Assembly: GCF_019805165.1 (NCBI RefSeq)
Contig: NZ_RWIJ01000009.1
Span: 62,001-126,000 of the forward strand
Length of the DNA: 64,000 nucleotides
Direction: 5' to 3'
DNA from: Azospirillum sp. 412522
Lineage (GTDB): Bacteria > Pseudomonadota > Alphaproteobacteria > Azospirillales > Azospirillaceae
Position numbers and translations under genes: made by a program. Positions 53,447 to 62,894 of the stretch are shown piece by piece; the first letter of the stretch is position 1, and each line of letters begins with the position of its first letter. Below the pieces are notes generated by a model. That model did no database searches. It was not told the DNA's origin and saw only the letters and a program-made list of their open reading frames with translations.

Positions 53447-54055
53447 ATGGAAGCTCTGAACCAACACCTGTTCCTCCTGCTGAACGCTCCGTCCGATCCC
53501 CCGGCCGGCCTTCTTCTGCTGGCCCGCTTCCTGGCGGACGACGTGGTGGTGCTGGTTGCGGCTCTGGTCGCGGCACTGTGGGTGTGGGCACGAAACAATG
53601 GACGCGCCGCCCTGGTTGGCGCCGGCTGCGCCCTGTTGATGGCGGCGCTGTTCAACGCGGCGATTGGCGCCCTCTGGCATCATCCACGTCCCTTCATGAT
53701 CGGATTGGGACATCAGCTGATCCCGCACGCCGCAAATTCATCCTTCCCCAGCGACCACGCGACCTTCATGTGGACGATCGCGATCAGCCTGCTGCTGCGA
53801 GGGGCCTGGCAGCGGCTGGGATGGGGAATGATGGCCTTCGGGATGGGCGTCGCGTGGGCGCGCATCTATCTCGGCGTCCACTTCCCCTTGGACATGGCGG
53901 GCGCGCTCTTGATCTCCGCCACCGCATCCCTGTTGGTCTTTTCAGCGCGCCCCTTTGTTGATCGGGTGCTGGCGCCGGCCATCGTCCGGCTTTACGAGGG
54001 AGCCGTGCGGCTGCTGCATCTCCCCGCCGCTCTGTTCCCGCTGGACCGCAAGTGA
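53447..54055 (+). CDS. PAP2-family phosphatase (undecaprenyl-diphosphatase, BcrC-like)
   Basis: The 202-residue inner-membrane protein has about five spans and the PAP2 motifs: WHHPRPF (K/R-x6-RP variant), SSFPSDHATFMW (PSGH-type) and ARIYLGVHFPLDMAGA (SR-x5-H-x3-D). BcrC-like proteins dephosphorylate undecaprenyl diphosphate, recycling the lipid carrier, or related lipids. It stands alone, with about 280 bp on its left and 220 bp on its right; no operon partner is seen. Resistance-type bacitracin context is absent. Confidence 0.88.
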   Translation: MEALNQHLFLLLNAPSDPPAGLLLLARFLADDVVVLVAALVAALWVWARNNGRAALVGAGCALLMAALFNAAIGALWHHPRPFMIGLGHQLIPHAANSSFPSDHATFMWTIAISLLLRGAWQRLGWGMMAFGMGVAWARIYLGVHFPLDMAGALLISATASLLVFSARPFVDRVLAPAIVRLYEGAVRLLHLPAALFPLDRK

Positions 54056-54278
54056 GGGCATGGCGGGATTTACCGGCGTGGAGCGGGCTCTCCCGCGATC
54101 GGCGGTTGGAAAGGCCCCCCCTCAGGGCCGAGCGTGATCCGCCGACAGGTCTTTGACAGCTGCGGCCTTTACTGTGACGTCCGGCCCGATATCGGTGGAC
54201 CGGCTGGTCCGGGATCCGATCATCGGCGGTCGTCGGCGCCATCGGGCGGCCGGCCTTCTCCACAATCGAGGTGGTATC

Positions 54279-54485
54279 ATGGTTGGGTTCGGCACCGTGG
54301 TGACTGGCGATATGGTGTTCGACCGGGCGGTTGAAGTTCTCGGCACGGCCGAGCGAGCCGCGGAGTGGATGGGCTGCAAGGACAGCGGGCTCGGTTTCAA
54401 GCCGGACGATCTGGTCAAGACCGATGAGGGGACGGCCCGGGTCCTGCACTGCCTGCGCAGGCTCGAACTGGAGCAGCCTGTCTGA
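54279..54485 (+). CDS. Small MbcA/ParS/Xre-type antitoxin C-terminal-domain protein (orphan)
   Basis: The 68-residue protein reads VFDRAVEVLGTAERAAEWMGCKDSGLGFKPDDLVKTDEGTARVLHCLRRLE. This fits the C-terminal DUF2384 helical domain of MbcA/ParS/Xre antitoxins (VFGS.E.A..WL..P...L.G..P.DLL.T.EG...V...L.R). Full-length antitoxins are about twice as long and have an upstream HTH; here only the toxin-binding part is seen, after GAGGTGG at good spacing. No RES-type toxin gene lies on either side. It is either a free-standing small protein or a truncated relic. Confidence 0.6.
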   Translation: MVGFGTVVTGDMVFDRAVEVLGTAERAAEWMGCKDSGLGFKPDDLVKTDEGTARVLHCLRRLELEQPV

Positions 54486-54670
54486 GCGCCCTGTCTGAAA
54501 GGGTGGCCCGCGCCGGCGGTCCGCTGCGATAAATGGTCGCTCCTGTCGGGTTGGCCGCCGTGCTTGACCCAGGGCAGGGCGGCGGCCCGTCATTTTTCAT
54601 ACTGTCCCGAGCAGCGGTTTCCCTGGCGGACGCATTGCCAAGGGTGGTTCTGCCGACGGAGGCGGGTAGC

Positions 54671-55345
54671 ATGCGCATATTGGTCGTGGAGGACACCGAG
54701 GATCTCGCCGATGCCATCATCCAGCGGCTGCGCAGGCATGGCTATGCCATCGATTGGGCCGCCGACGGCTACCAGGCGGAGGAACTGCTGGCAGGCGAGG
54801 ACTATCAGCTCGTCATCCTCGACCTGATGCTGCCGGGTCCGGACGGGCAGACGCTGTTGCGGCGGCTGCGCCGCAAGGGCGATCAGACGCCGGTTCTCGT
54901 GGTCACCGCCCGGTCGCGCGTCGACACCAAGGTGGATGCGCTCGACCTCGGCGCCGACGACTATGTCGTCAAGCCCTTCGATTTCCGCGAGCTGGAGGCG
55001 CGCTGCCGCGCCCTGCTGCGCCGCCATCACGGTATCGCCGCGTCCGAACAGGTCTTCGGCAATCTGGTCTTCGACACCGCGACCAAGAAGGTGACGATCG
55101 AGGCGCAGGCGGTGGATCTCAGCGCGCGGGAGTTCCGCCTGCTGGAGTTGTTCCTGTCGAACCTGAACCGGGTGATGGCCAAGGACACGCTGATCGACCG
55201 GCTGTGCAGCCTCGACCAGCCGGTGGCGCCCAACGCCATCGAACTCTATGTCTCCCGTCTCCGCCGCAAGCTGGAGCATGCGTCCGTGGTGATCCGCACC
55301 GTGCATGGCCAGGGCTATGTGGCGGAACAGCAAGTTGCCCCCTGA
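54671..55345 (+). CDS. OmpR/PhoB-family response regulator (TctD-like)
   Basis: The 224-residue regulator starts MRILVVEDTED, with acidic pocket Glu7/Asp8, phospho-acceptor Asp51 in VILDLMLPGPDG, Thr79 and Lys101 (VVKPFDF). The C-terminal winged helix has VDLSAREFRLLELFLSNLNRVMAKDTLIDRL and ELYVSRLRRKLEHASVVIRTVHGQGYV. It is closest in style to TctD, which activates tricarboxylate transport genes. It overlaps the kinase gene. Direct repeats at 57891-57907 and 60396-60412 are candidate binding sites, since this family binds 11-bp-spaced repeats. Confidence 0.93.
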   Translation: MRILVVEDTEDLADAIIQRLRRHGYAIDWAADGYQAEELLAGEDYQLVILDLMLPGPDGQTLLRRLRRKGDQTPVLVVTARSRVDTKVDALDLGADDYVVKPFDFRELEARCRALLRRHHGIAASEQVFGNLVFDTATKKVTIEAQAVDLSAREFRLLELFLSNLNRVMAKDTLIDRLCSLDQPVAPNAIELYVSRLRRKLEHASVVIRTVHGQGYVAEQQVAP

Positions 55346-57893
55346 CGGCAGGACCACGGGGTCGCTGCAGCGGCGGCTGATGGTCCGGCTGGTGGCCGTG
55401 CTGGGACTGGTGGCCGGATGCCTGTTCCTGCTGATCCGCAGCGACGCGCGCCAGGCCGCCGACGGTGCCTATGATCAGCTTCTGCTCGCCTCGGCGCTTG
55501 CCATCGCCGATGCCGTGCGTGTGGAGGAGGGGGCCGTGGTGGTCGATCTCCCCTACTCCTCGCTCGGCATCCTCTCCATGGCCCGGCGCGACCGCGCCTT
55601 CTACAAGGTGCTGGACGCCGATGGCGGCCCGGTCATCGGCTACCAGGACCTGCCCGGCGCCGCGCGGCGCGACGACGTCGCCGGCTTCACCGACACCGTC
55701 TATCGCGGGGAGCCGGTGCGCGTCGTCGCCTTGGGGCATCTGATCGTCCAGGCGCGGCGGGCCAACTGGGTGACCATCATCGTCGCCCAGACACGGGAAG
55801 AGCGCGACACCCTGGCGCGCAGCTACTTCATGAACTCGTTCCTGCCGGTGATACTGATGCTGCTGGTGAGCATCGGGCTGGTGTGGTTCGGCGTGCGGCA
55901 GGCCCTGGCGCCGCTGGGGTTCCTGGAGCGGCTGATCCGCGCCCGCCGCCCCAACGACTTCAGCGCCATCGAGGTGTCCGCCCCGGCGGAGGTGCGCCAG
56001 CTTCTGGGGGCCATCAACACGCTGATGGCGCGGCTGCACGGCAATCTGGAATCGACGAAGACCTTCCTGGCCGACATGGCGCACCAGATCCGCACGCCGC
56101 TCGCGGCCCTGCGCTCCCAGGCGGAACTGGCTATGGAAGAGACCGATCCCGCCCGGCTCCAGCGCATCGTCGGCCGCGTCCACCGCAACGCCGTCGAGGC
56201 GAGCGAGCTGACCACCCAGCTCCTCAGCCATGCCATGGTCGTCCACCGCAGCGAGGCGCTGCATCCCGACTTCGTCGACCTGACGCTGCTGGCCCGGCAG
56301 GTGGTGCAGCGCGCCGCCGCCATCGCCGAGGACACCACGCTGCGTATCGAGCAGGAGGGCGAGGACAACATCGCCGTCTGCGGCGACGGGGTGATCCTGC
56401 GCGAGGCGCTGGTCAACCTCGTGGACAACGCCATCAAATATGGCGGCGATGCCGGGGCTGTGGAGGTCCGGCTGCGGCCGGCCAACGGCGAGCGCGGCCC
56501 GCTGATCGAGGTCGCCGACCGCGGTCCCGGCGTTCCCGACGAGGAAAAGCCCAAGGTGCTGAGCCGCTTCGGCCGCGGCAGCTCCGCCGCCGGCACGGTG
56601 GGCAGCGGGCTGGGCCTCGCCATCGTCGCCGCGGTCGCCGACGGGCATGGCGCCGACTTCTCGCTGATCGACCGATCCGGCGGCGGACTGGTCGCCCGGA
56701 TGGCCTTTCCGCTGGATCACCGCTGCCATCCCCGCCAGACCGGCGAGGGGTCGGAGGGCTGCAGCACCGAGGGCCGCAGCGCAGAGGGACGCGCAGAGGG
56801 GGGCGGCCACGACGCATCGGCACGGCGGCCCCGCTGCTGGCTGCCGTCCCTGCTTCTGCTCGTCTCCATGCTGGTGCTCTGGCCCGGGGAAGGCGATGCC
56901 AAGCGTTTCCTCTACGCGGCGCCGGAAAAGGCGACGGCGACCCTCGTCATCGCCTCCACCACCGACCGACCGGTGATGGAGGTGCTGATCCAGGATTTCC
57001 AGCACCGCAATCCGAGCATCGCCATCCAGTACGACGAGCTGACGGCGGTCGAGCTTTACGACGGCATCGCCCATCCCGGCGAACGGCTGCCCGATCTGGT
57101 CATCAGTTCGTCGGCCGACCTGCAGGTGAAGCTGGTCAATGACGGCTACATGCAGCGCCATGTGTCGCCGGCCACGGCGGCGCTGCCGCGCTGGGCCAAC
57201 TGGCGCGACGAGGCGTTCAGCTTCGCCCAGGAACCGGCGGTCATCGTCTACAACCGCGAGCAAGTGCCGGAGGCCGACGTGCCGCGCACCCGCGACGACC
57301 TGATCCGCCTGATCCGCGAGAAGAAGGTTTACGACGGGCGTATCGTCACCTACGACATCGCCCAGAGCGGCATCGGCTATCTGCTCGCCACCCAGGATTC
57401 GGTGCTGAACAGCCAGTTCTGGCAGCTGGTGGACGCGATGGCGGACCGGCACATGGACCAGCATTGCTGCACGGGCGAGATGCTGGACCAGGTCGAACGC
57501 GGCGACCGGCTGATCGGCTACAATCTGCTGGGTTCCTACGCCCGGGCGCGGCAGCTGGCGGGTGCGCCCATCGGCATCGTGCTGCCCAGCGACTACACGC
57601 TGGTCACCTCGCGCGTCGCCTCCATCCCCAAGGGGGCGGCGCTCGCCGGTCTCGGCGGCCTGTTCATCGACTATCTGCTGTCGGATGAAGGGCAGACGCA
57701 GATCGCAAACCGGACGCCCTTCTACGCCATTTCGCCCATGGTGGACGGGCCCTTCTCGGCTGCGCATCTGCTGGCCGAGCTGAACGGCCCGCTCCAGCAC
57801 ACCACGCTCAACCCCGGGCTTCTCGTCTTTCTGGACGACAGCAAGCGTGCGCGCTTCCTGCGACAATGGCGCATGATAACCAACCGTGACTGA
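55317..57893 (+). CDS. Histidine kinase fused in frame to a periplasmic substrate-binding domain
   Basis: A single open frame of about 858 residues. The kinase part has two spans (about 24-40 and 174-192) around a periplasmic sensor, a HAMP-like linker, phospho-acceptor His256 in FLADMAHQIRTPLAAL, N box NLVDNAIKYG (about 367-376), and G boxes ADRGPGVPD and GSGLGLA. A low-complexity Gly/Glu linker (about 476-505) leads to a third span, CWLPSLLLLVSMLVLW, and then about 320 residues of ABC-type solute-binding protein (LVIASTTDRPVMEVLIQDFQ, DLVISSSADLQ, LIGYNLLGSYARARQ), related to PgtC-like binding proteins. Start is ambiguous: ATG 55305 or 55317 or TTG 55335 all overlap the regulator stop. Confidence 0.85.
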   Translation: MWRNSKLPPDGRTTGSLQRRLMVRLVAVLGLVAGCLFLLIRSDARQAADGAYDQLLLASALAIADAVRVEEGAVVVDLPYSSLGILSMARRDRAFYKVLDADGGPVIGYQDLPGAARRDDVAGFTDTVYRGEPVRVVALGHLIVQARRANWVTIIVAQTREERDTLARSYFMNSFLPVILMLLVSIGLVWFGVRQALAPLGFLERLIRARRPNDFSAIEVSAPAEVRQLLGAINTLMARLHGNLESTKTFLADMAHQIRTPLAALRSQAELAMEETDPARLQRIVGRVHRNAVEASELTTQLLSHAMVVHRSEALHPDFVDLTLLARQVVQRAAAIAEDTTLRIEQEGEDNIAVCGDGVILREALVNLVDNAIKYGGDAGAVEVRLRPANGERGPLIEVADRGPGVPDEEKPKVLSRFGRGSSAAGTVGSGLGLAIVAAVADGHGADFSLIDRSGGGLVARMAFPLDHRCHPRQTGEGSEGCSTEGRSAEGRAEGGGHDASARRPRCWLPSLLLLVSMLVLWPGEGDAKRFLYAAPEKATATLVIASTTDRPVMEVLIQDFQHRNPSIAIQYDELTAVELYDGIAHPGERLPDLVISSSADLQVKLVNDGYMQRHVSPATAALPRWANWRDEAFSFAQEPAVIVYNREQVPEADVPRTRDDLIRLIREKKVYDGRIVTYDIAQSGIGYLLATQDSVLNSQFWQLVDAMADRHMDQHCCTGEMLDQVERGDRLIGYNLLGSYARARQLAGAPIGIVLPSDYTLVTSRVASIPKGAALAGLGGLFIDYLLSDEGQTQIANRTPFYAISPMVDGPFSAAHLLAELNGPLQHTTLNPGLLVFLDDSKRARFLRQWRMITNRD

Positions 57894-57907
57894 CAGGCTT
57901 CTGACAG
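57891..57907. promoter_or_regulatory. Direct repeat TGACAG-N5-TGACAG upstream of malic enzyme
   Basis: TGACAG occurs at 57891-57896 and 57902-57907, an 11-bp period typical of OmpR/PhoB-family response-regulator sites; the first copy includes the kinase stop codon. TATAAC (57918-57923), a fair -10, starts 10 bases after the second copy, and no good -35 exists, as expected for an activated promoter. The same arrangement recurs at 60396-60412. Confidence 0.65.
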
Positions 57908-58017
57908 AAAACGCGCCTATAACCCCAAGACTTCGTCAAGAAGCGGACACGCAAGCCGTATAACTGCCCCTCAGGCATCGACAGGCGTCCGCAAGACAAT
58001 CAATGTTGGGGAATGCC

Positions 58018-60318
58018 ATGTCGGGCGATCTGAAGGAGCGCGCACTCGAATACCACCGGGGCGGGAAACCGGGCAAGCTGGCGATCGTTCCCACCAAGCC
58101 GATGATGACGCAGCGCGATCTGGCGCTGGCCTATTCGCCGGGCGTGGCCTTCGCCTGCACCGACATCGTCGCCGACCCCGCCAGCGCGGCGGAGGTGACG
58201 GCGCGGGGCAATCTGGTGGCGGTGATCTCCAACGGCACCGCGGTGCTCGGGCTGGGCGACATCGGTCCGCTGGCCGCCAAGCCGGTGATGGAGGGCAAGG
58301 CCGTCCTGTTCAAGAAATTCGCCGATATCGACGTCTTCGACATCGAGGTGGACGAGAAGGACGTCGATGCGCTGGTCGACACCATCGCCCGGCTGGAGCC
58401 GACCTTCGGAGCCGTCAACCTGGAGGACATCGGCGCTCCCGCCTGCTTCGAGGTGGAGCGGCGGCTGAAGGAGCGGATGAGGATCCCGGTCTTCCACGAC
58501 GACCAGCATGGCACCGCCATCGTCGTCGCCGCGGCCGTCTACAACGCCCTGCAGGTGGTCGGCAAGCGCATCGAGGAGGTGCGGATCGTCTCCACCGGCG
58601 GCGGCGCTGCCGGCATCGCCTGCCTCGACCTGCTGGTCGGCATGGGGGTGAAGCGCGCCAACATCATCCTGGCCGACCGCGAGGGCGTGGTCTATCAGGG
58701 CCGCAACGCCGGCATGAACCCCTACAAGGACCGCTACGCCACCGCCGGCACCGTGCGCAGCCTGGGCGAGGCGATGGTCGGCGCCGACATCTTCCTCGGC
58801 CTGTCCGGTCCGGGCGTGCTGACCGGCGCGATGGTCAAGACGATGGCGGCCAAGCCGCTGATCCTGGCGCTGGCCAACCCCGATCCGGAGATCACGCCGG
58901 AGGAGGCGCGCGCCGCCCGCCCGGACGCCATCATCGCCACCGGCCGCTCCGACTATCCCAATCAGGTCAACAACGTCCTGTGCTTCCCCTTCATCTTCCG
59001 CGGCGCGCTGGATGTCGGGGCGACCACCATCAACGAGGCGATGAAGATCGCCTGCGTCAAGGCCATCGCCGACATGGCGCGCATCGAGGCCTCCGACGTG
59101 GTCGCCGCCGCCTACACCGGCGAGCAGCTGCGCTTCGGCCCCGACTATATCCTGCCCAAGCCCTTCGACCCGCGCCTGATCGTCGATGTGGCGTCGGCGG
59201 TTGCCCAGGCGGCGATGGACAGCGGTGTCGCCACCCGGCCGATCGCCGACCTGCGCGCCTACCGCGAGCGGCTGGGCCAGTATGTCTTCCGCTCCGGCCT
59301 CGTCATGAAGCCGGTCTTCCACAAGGCGGCCCAGGCGCCCAAGCGCGTCGTCTATGCCGAGGGCGAGGACGAGCGCGTCCTGCGCGCCGCCCAGGTGGCG
59401 GTGGACGAGGGCATCGCCCGGCCGATCCTGCTCGGCCGCGACGAGGTGGTGGCGCGGCGGATCGAGCAGCTCGGGCTGAGGCTGGTGCCCGGCCGCGATG
59501 TGACGGTTGTCGATCCGGTGCGCGATCCGCGCTGCCACGAATATGCCGACGTCTACCGGCAGGCGATGGGCCGGCGCGGCGTGTCGCCGACTTTCGCCGC
59601 CACCATGCTGCGGGCCGACGCCACCGTCTTCGCCAGCCTGATGGTGCGGCGCGGGGCGGCCGATGCCATGGTCTGCGGCACCGCCGGGCGCTATGCCGAG
59701 CATCACCGCCATGTCCGCGACCTGCTGGGCCGCCGCGGCGACGCGCCGGTCTCCGCCGCGATGACGCTGCTGATCCTGGGCAAGGGCACCTATTTCCTGA
59801 CCGACACCCACGTCAATCCCGACCCGAGCGCCGAGGAGATCGCCGAGATCGCCGTGCTGGCGGCGGAGAAGGTCCGCCATTTCGGCATCGAGCCGAAGGT
59901 GGCGCTGCTGTCGCACTCCAACTTCGGCAGTTCGGACTCGCCTTCGGCGCTGAAGATGCGGGCGGCCTGCGATCTGCTGCGCCGGCGGGCGCCGGATCTG
60001 GAGGCGGATGGCGAGATGCAGGCGGGTGCGGCGCTGTGCGAGGCGGTGCGCGACGCCGCCCTGCCCGGCGGCCGGCTGCGTGGGCAGGCGAACCTGCTGG
60101 TGATGCCGACGCTGGACGCCGCCAACATCGCGTTGGAGATGCTGAAGGTGCTGAGCGACGGCCTGTCGGTCGGCCCGATCCTGCTGGGCGTCAGCGCTCC
60201 GGCGCACATCGTGACGCCGGAGATCACCACCCGCGGCATCGTCAACGTCACGGCATTGGCCGTCGTCGATGCCCAGATCGACAACACGCCGGTTCCGCTG
60301 CGTCAGGCGGCTGAGTAA
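58018..60318 (+). CDS. maeB: NADP-dependent malic enzyme with C-terminal phosphotransacetylase-like domain
   Basis: The 766-residue protein is a MaeB-type malic enzyme. Residues 1-430 hold the malic domains ([55 protein letters not shown] with the metal Asp, and the NADP site [13 protein letters not shown]). Residues about 430-766 hold a phosphate-acetyltransferase-like domain ([64 protein letters not shown]), thought to be regulatory in this family. It turns malate to pyruvate and CO2, making NADPH. ATG 58018 follows GGGGAA. It sits between the two-component genes and the citrate lyase genes, suggesting one C4/C6-acid regulon. Confidence 0.95.
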   Translation: MSGDLKERALEYHRGGKPGKLAIVPTKPMMTQRDLALAYSPGVAFACTDIVADPASAAEVTARGNLVAVISNGTAVLGLGDIGPLAAKPVMEGKAVLFKKFADIDVFDIEVDEKDVDALVDTIARLEPTFGAVNLEDIGAPACFEVERRLKERMRIPVFHDDQHGTAIVVAAAVYNALQVVGKRIEEVRIVSTGGGAAGIACLDLLVGMGVKRANIILADREGVVYQGRNAGMNPYKDRYATAGTVRSLGEAMVGADIFLGLSGPGVLTGAMVKTMAAKPLILALANPDPEITPEEARAARPDAIIATGRSDYPNQVNNVLCFPFIFRGALDVGATTINEAMKIACVKAIADMARIEASDVVAAAYTGEQLRFGPDYILPKPFDPRLIVDVASAVAQAAMDSGVATRPIADLRAYRERLGQYVFRSGLVMKPVFHKAAQAPKRVVYAEGEDERVLRAAQVAVDEGIARPILLGRDEVVARRIEQLGLRLVPGRDVTVVDPVRDPRCHEYADVYRQAMGRRGVSPTFAATMLRADATVFASLMVRRGAADAMVCGTAGRYAEHHRHVRDLLGRRGDAPVSAAMTLLILGKGTYFLTDTHVNPDPSAEEIAEIAVLAAEKVRHFGIEPKVALLSHSNFGSSDSPSALKMRAACDLLRRRAPDLEADGEMQAGAALCEAVRDAALPGGRLRGQANLLVMPTLDAANIALEMLKVLSDGLSVGPILLGVSAPAHIVTPEITTRGIVNVTALAVVDAQIDNTPVPLRQAAE

Positions 60319-60321
60319 GGG

Positions 60322-60365
60322 GCGGCCCTTGCGGATCGGCGTCCCCGCCGGTCCGCAAGGGCCGC
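60322..60365. terminator. 14-bp perfect hairpin downstream of maeB
   Basis: GCGGCCCTTGCGGA (60322-60335) pairs exactly with TCCGCAAGGGCCGC (60352-60365). The hairpin starts 3 bases after the maeB stop. There is no T-run, so it is a likely but non-classical terminator. Confidence 0.65.
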
Positions 60366-60395
60366 GACAAAATGGACCACAAGGCGAACCGGGCC

Positions 60396-60412
60396 TGACA
60401 GCGATTTGACAG
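60396..60412. promoter_or_regulatory. Direct repeat TGACAG-N5-TGACAG upstream of citC
   Basis: TGACAG at 60396-60401 and 60407-60412, with the same 11-bp period and the same following AA as the site before maeB. It lies 127 bp upstream of the citC start. A weak -10 (CACACT, 60423-60428) lies at the same 10-base distance. Confidence 0.6.
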
Positions 60413-60539
60413 AAGTCCGGTCCACACTGGGTCCCATCGGACGCCGGCGAGGCGTCGTTACCGGCGCGGGGGACGGGAGTGCCCAACCCACACAAGACCG
60501 CGACCACCCTGTCGGAAGCTCCAAGAGGAGCATGAATCC

Positions 60540-61658
60540 GTGACTGACGAACTCGACTTCTACGCCGTCGATCCGGCGACCAGCGCCAGGGAGCGCCGGG
60601 ACATCAGAGCGCTGCTGGGCCGCTGCGGGCTGGATTACGAGGAGCATATCCAGGTCTTCGTGGTCTGCCGCGACGCCGGCCGGCTGGTGGCCTGCGCCGG
60701 GCTGGAAAGCAACATCGTCAAATGCTGCGCCATCGACCCGGATCTGCGCGGCGGATCGCTGAGCCTGACCCTGCTGAGCGAGGTGGTCCATCTCGCCTAC
60801 GAGCGCGGCCATTCGCACCTGTTCCTCTACACCCGGCCGGAAAACGTCTCCTTCTTCCAGGGCTGCGGCTTCTACGCGCTGGCCGAGGTGCCGGGCTACG
60901 TCACGCTGATGGAGAACACGCCGGTCGGCATCCGCTCCTACTGCGACCGGCTGCGCGCGCTCCGTCCGCAAGGCTTGCGGGCCGATGCCCGGATCGGCGG
61001 CATCGTCATCAACGCCAACCCCTTCACGCTCGGCCATCAGTATCTGGTGAGGCTGGCGGCGGCTCAGTGCGACTGGCTGCACCTTTTCGTGGTCAGCGAG
61101 GACGTGTCCTTCGTCTCCTACCGTGACCGCTTCGCGCTGGTGGAGGAAGGGGTGCGCGGGATCGAGCGGCTGAGCCTGCACCACGGCTCGCAATACATGG
61201 TCTCGCGCGCCACCTTCCCCGACTATTTCTTCAAGGAGAAGGGGGTGGTCGGCGATTGCTGCACAGCGATCGACCTGCTGCTGTTCCGCAACCACATCGC
61301 CCCGGCGCTCGGCATCACCCACCGCTTCGTCGGCACCGAGCCTTTCTGCGAGACCACGCGCAAATACAACGCCGACATGAAGTTCTGGCTGCAAGGGGCC
61401 GGCAGCACGGCTCCGGCGGTGACGGTGATCGAGGAGGCGCGCACCCGGTCGGGCGGCACGCCGATCTCGGCGTCGGAGGTGCGGCGCCTTCTGCGCAGCC
61501 GCGACCTCGACCGCATCCGCGCCCTGGTGCCGGCGCCGACCTTCGAGCTGCTGCGCGAGAAATACCTGTCGAAAATCCTGCCGTTCGCCCCCGACCCGCT
61601 GGGTCATGGCGGCGAGCCCGACGCGCCGGCGCGCCGGGCCGTGGCGGCCGGCATCTGA
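60540..61658 (+). CDS. citC: [Citrate (pro-3S)-lyase] ligase
   Basis: The 372-residue protein has the two CitC parts. An N-terminal GNAT-like domain ([26 protein letters not shown], then [24 protein letters not shown]) is followed by a nucleotidyltransferase domain with [16 protein letters not shown] (HxxH-type site) and [14 protein letters not shown]. It acetylates the CitD prosthetic group with ATP, turning on citrate lyase. GTG at 60540 follows GAGGAG 9 bases upstream. It leads a citC-citD-citE-citF operon. Confidence 0.95.
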   Translation: MTDELDFYAVDPATSARERRDIRALLGRCGLDYEEHIQVFVVCRDAGRLVACAGLESNIVKCCAIDPDLRGGSLSLTLLSEVVHLAYERGHSHLFLYTRPENVSFFQGCGFYALAEVPGYVTLMENTPVGIRSYCDRLRALRPQGLRADARIGGIVINANPFTLGHQYLVRLAAAQCDWLHLFVVSEDVSFVSYRDRFALVEEGVRGIERLSLHHGSQYMVSRATFPDYFFKEKGVVGDCCTAIDLLLFRNHIAPALGITHRFVGTEPFCETTRKYNADMKFWLQGAGSTAPAVTVIEEARTRSGGTPISASEVRRLLRSRDLDRIRALVPAPTFELLREKYLSKILPFAPDPLGHGGEPDAPARRAVAAGI

Positions 61659-61712
61659 ACCGGCCCGGCGGCGCGCGGTCCGCCCGCCGCCGGGCCCTCT
61701 GGAGTGGGACCG

Positions 61713-62009
61713 ATGAAGATCGTGAAGGAGGCCCTGGCGGGCACGCTCGAATCGAGCGACCTGCTGGTCAAGGTATCGCCCGGGTCGGGCACCGGGCTGG
61801 AAGTCGTCGTCAGCAGCGAAGTCATGCAGCAGTTCGGTCACCAGATCGACCATGTGGTGCGCGACACGCTGGCCCGGCTCGGCGTCACCGCCGGGCTGGT
61901 GGTGGTCGAGGACAAGGGCGCGCTCGACTGCGCCATCCGGGCCCGGGTCCAGACGGCGGTGATGCGCGGGGCCGAGGCCCAAACCATCGACTGGAGTGCG
62001 CTGTCATGA
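61713..62009 (+). CDS. citD: Citrate lyase acyl carrier protein (gamma subunit)
   Basis: The 98-residue protein begins [24 protein letters not shown], the standard CitD start; the Ser of LESSD is the site for the 2'-(5''-phosphoribosyl)-3'-dephospho-CoA group. It carries the acetyl and citryl thioester between CitF and CitE. ATG at 61713 follows GGAG; a GTG three codons earlier is a less likely start. It overlaps citE by 4 bp. Confidence 0.95.
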   Translation: MKIVKEALAGTLESSDLLVKVSPGSGTGLEVVVSSEVMQQFGHQIDHVVRDTLARLGVTAGLVVVEDKGALDCAIRARVQTAVMRGAEAQTIDWSALS

Positions 62010-62878
62010 AGCTCCGCCGCAGCATGCTTTTCCTGCCCGGCGCCAACGCCGCGATGCTCAGCACGGCGTTCGTCTACAAGCCCGATTCGATCATGTTCGA
62101 CCTGGAGGACGCGGTCTCGCTGCGCGAGAAGGATTCCGCCCGCATCCTGGTCTTCAACGCCCTGCAGCTGCCGGTCTATCGCGAGATCGAGACGGTGGTG
62201 CGCATCAACCCGCTCAACACCCCCTTCGGTCTTCCCGACCTGGAGGCAGCGGTGCGGGCCGGCGTCGATGTCGTCCGCCTGCCCAAGACCGACGGCGCCG
62301 AGGATGTCGAGCTGCTGGAGCGCGAGGTGGAGCGCATCGAGCGCGCCTGCGGCCGCGAGGTCGGATCGACCAGGCTGATGGCCGCCATCGAAAGCGCCAG
62401 CGGCGTCATCAACGCGCTCGCCATCGCCAAGGCGTCGCCGCGGCTGATCGGCATCGCGCTGGCCGGCTTCGACTATGTCATGGACATGCAGACCGAGCGC
62501 GGCGACGGCACCGAGCTGTTCTATGCCCGCTGCGCCGTGCTGCATGCCGCCCGCGCCGCCAAGATCGACGCCTTCGACGTGGTGTGGTCCGACCTGAACG
62601 ACGAGGCCGGCTTCCTCAAGGAGGTCGACCTGATCAAGCGGCTGGGCTTCAACGGCAAGTCGCTGATCAACCCGCGCCAGATCGAGCTTCTGCACAACGC
62701 CTACGCCCCGACCGAGGAAGAGGTCGAGTATGCCGGCCGCGTCGTCGCGGCGGCAGCGGAGGGCGAGCGCAAGGGGCTCGGCGTCGTCTCGCTCAATGGA
62801 AAAATGATCGACGGTCCCGTCATCGACCACGCGCGCCGGGTGCTGCAGCGGGCCGAGGCGTCGGGAACCCGCAAGTGA
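62006..62878 (+). CDS. citE: Citrate lyase beta subunit (citryl-ACP oxaloacetate-lyase)
   Basis: The 290-residue TIM-barrel protein has [35 protein letters not shown] (metal Glu/Asp), [22 protein letters not shown] (metal Glu) and [11 protein letters not shown]. It cleaves citryl-ACP to oxaloacetate and acetyl-ACP. The ATG lies within the citD stop (ATGA), so translation is coupled. Length and motifs are complete, without sign of divergence to a CitE-like orphan. Confidence 0.95.
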   Translation: MKLRRSMLFLPGANAAMLSTAFVYKPDSIMFDLEDAVSLREKDSARILVFNALQLPVYREIETVVRINPLNTPFGLPDLEAAVRAGVDVVRLPKTDGAEDVELLEREVERIERACGREVGSTRLMAAIESASGVINALAIAKASPRLIGIALAGFDYVMDMQTERGDGTELFYARCAVLHAARAAKIDAFDVVWSDLNDEAGFLKEVDLIKRLGFNGKSLINPRQIELLHNAYAPTEEEVEYAGRVVAAAAEGERKGLGVVSLNGKMIDGPVIDHARRVLQRAEASGTRK

Positions 62879-62894
62879 ACTGGAGTGCTCTGCC

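Noticed and set aside
55119-57866. A 915-codon antisense frame opposite the kinase fusion
   Set aside because: It has low-complexity, domain-free composition and no ribosome site; the sense strand carries all kinase motifs.
56868-57893. A separate substrate-binding-protein gene starting inside the kinase frame
   Set aside because: No ribosome site precedes the internal ATG at 56868, which falls within the hydrophobic span and would cut the export signal; the frame runs unbroken from the kinase. It remains the main alternative to the fusion.
58000-60507. A long open frame (about 835 codons) antisense to maeB
   Set aside because: It mirrors the malic enzyme codon by codon, is rich in Gly, Arg, Asp and His with no domain, and arises from third-position GC bias. 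The maeB reading has complete motifs.
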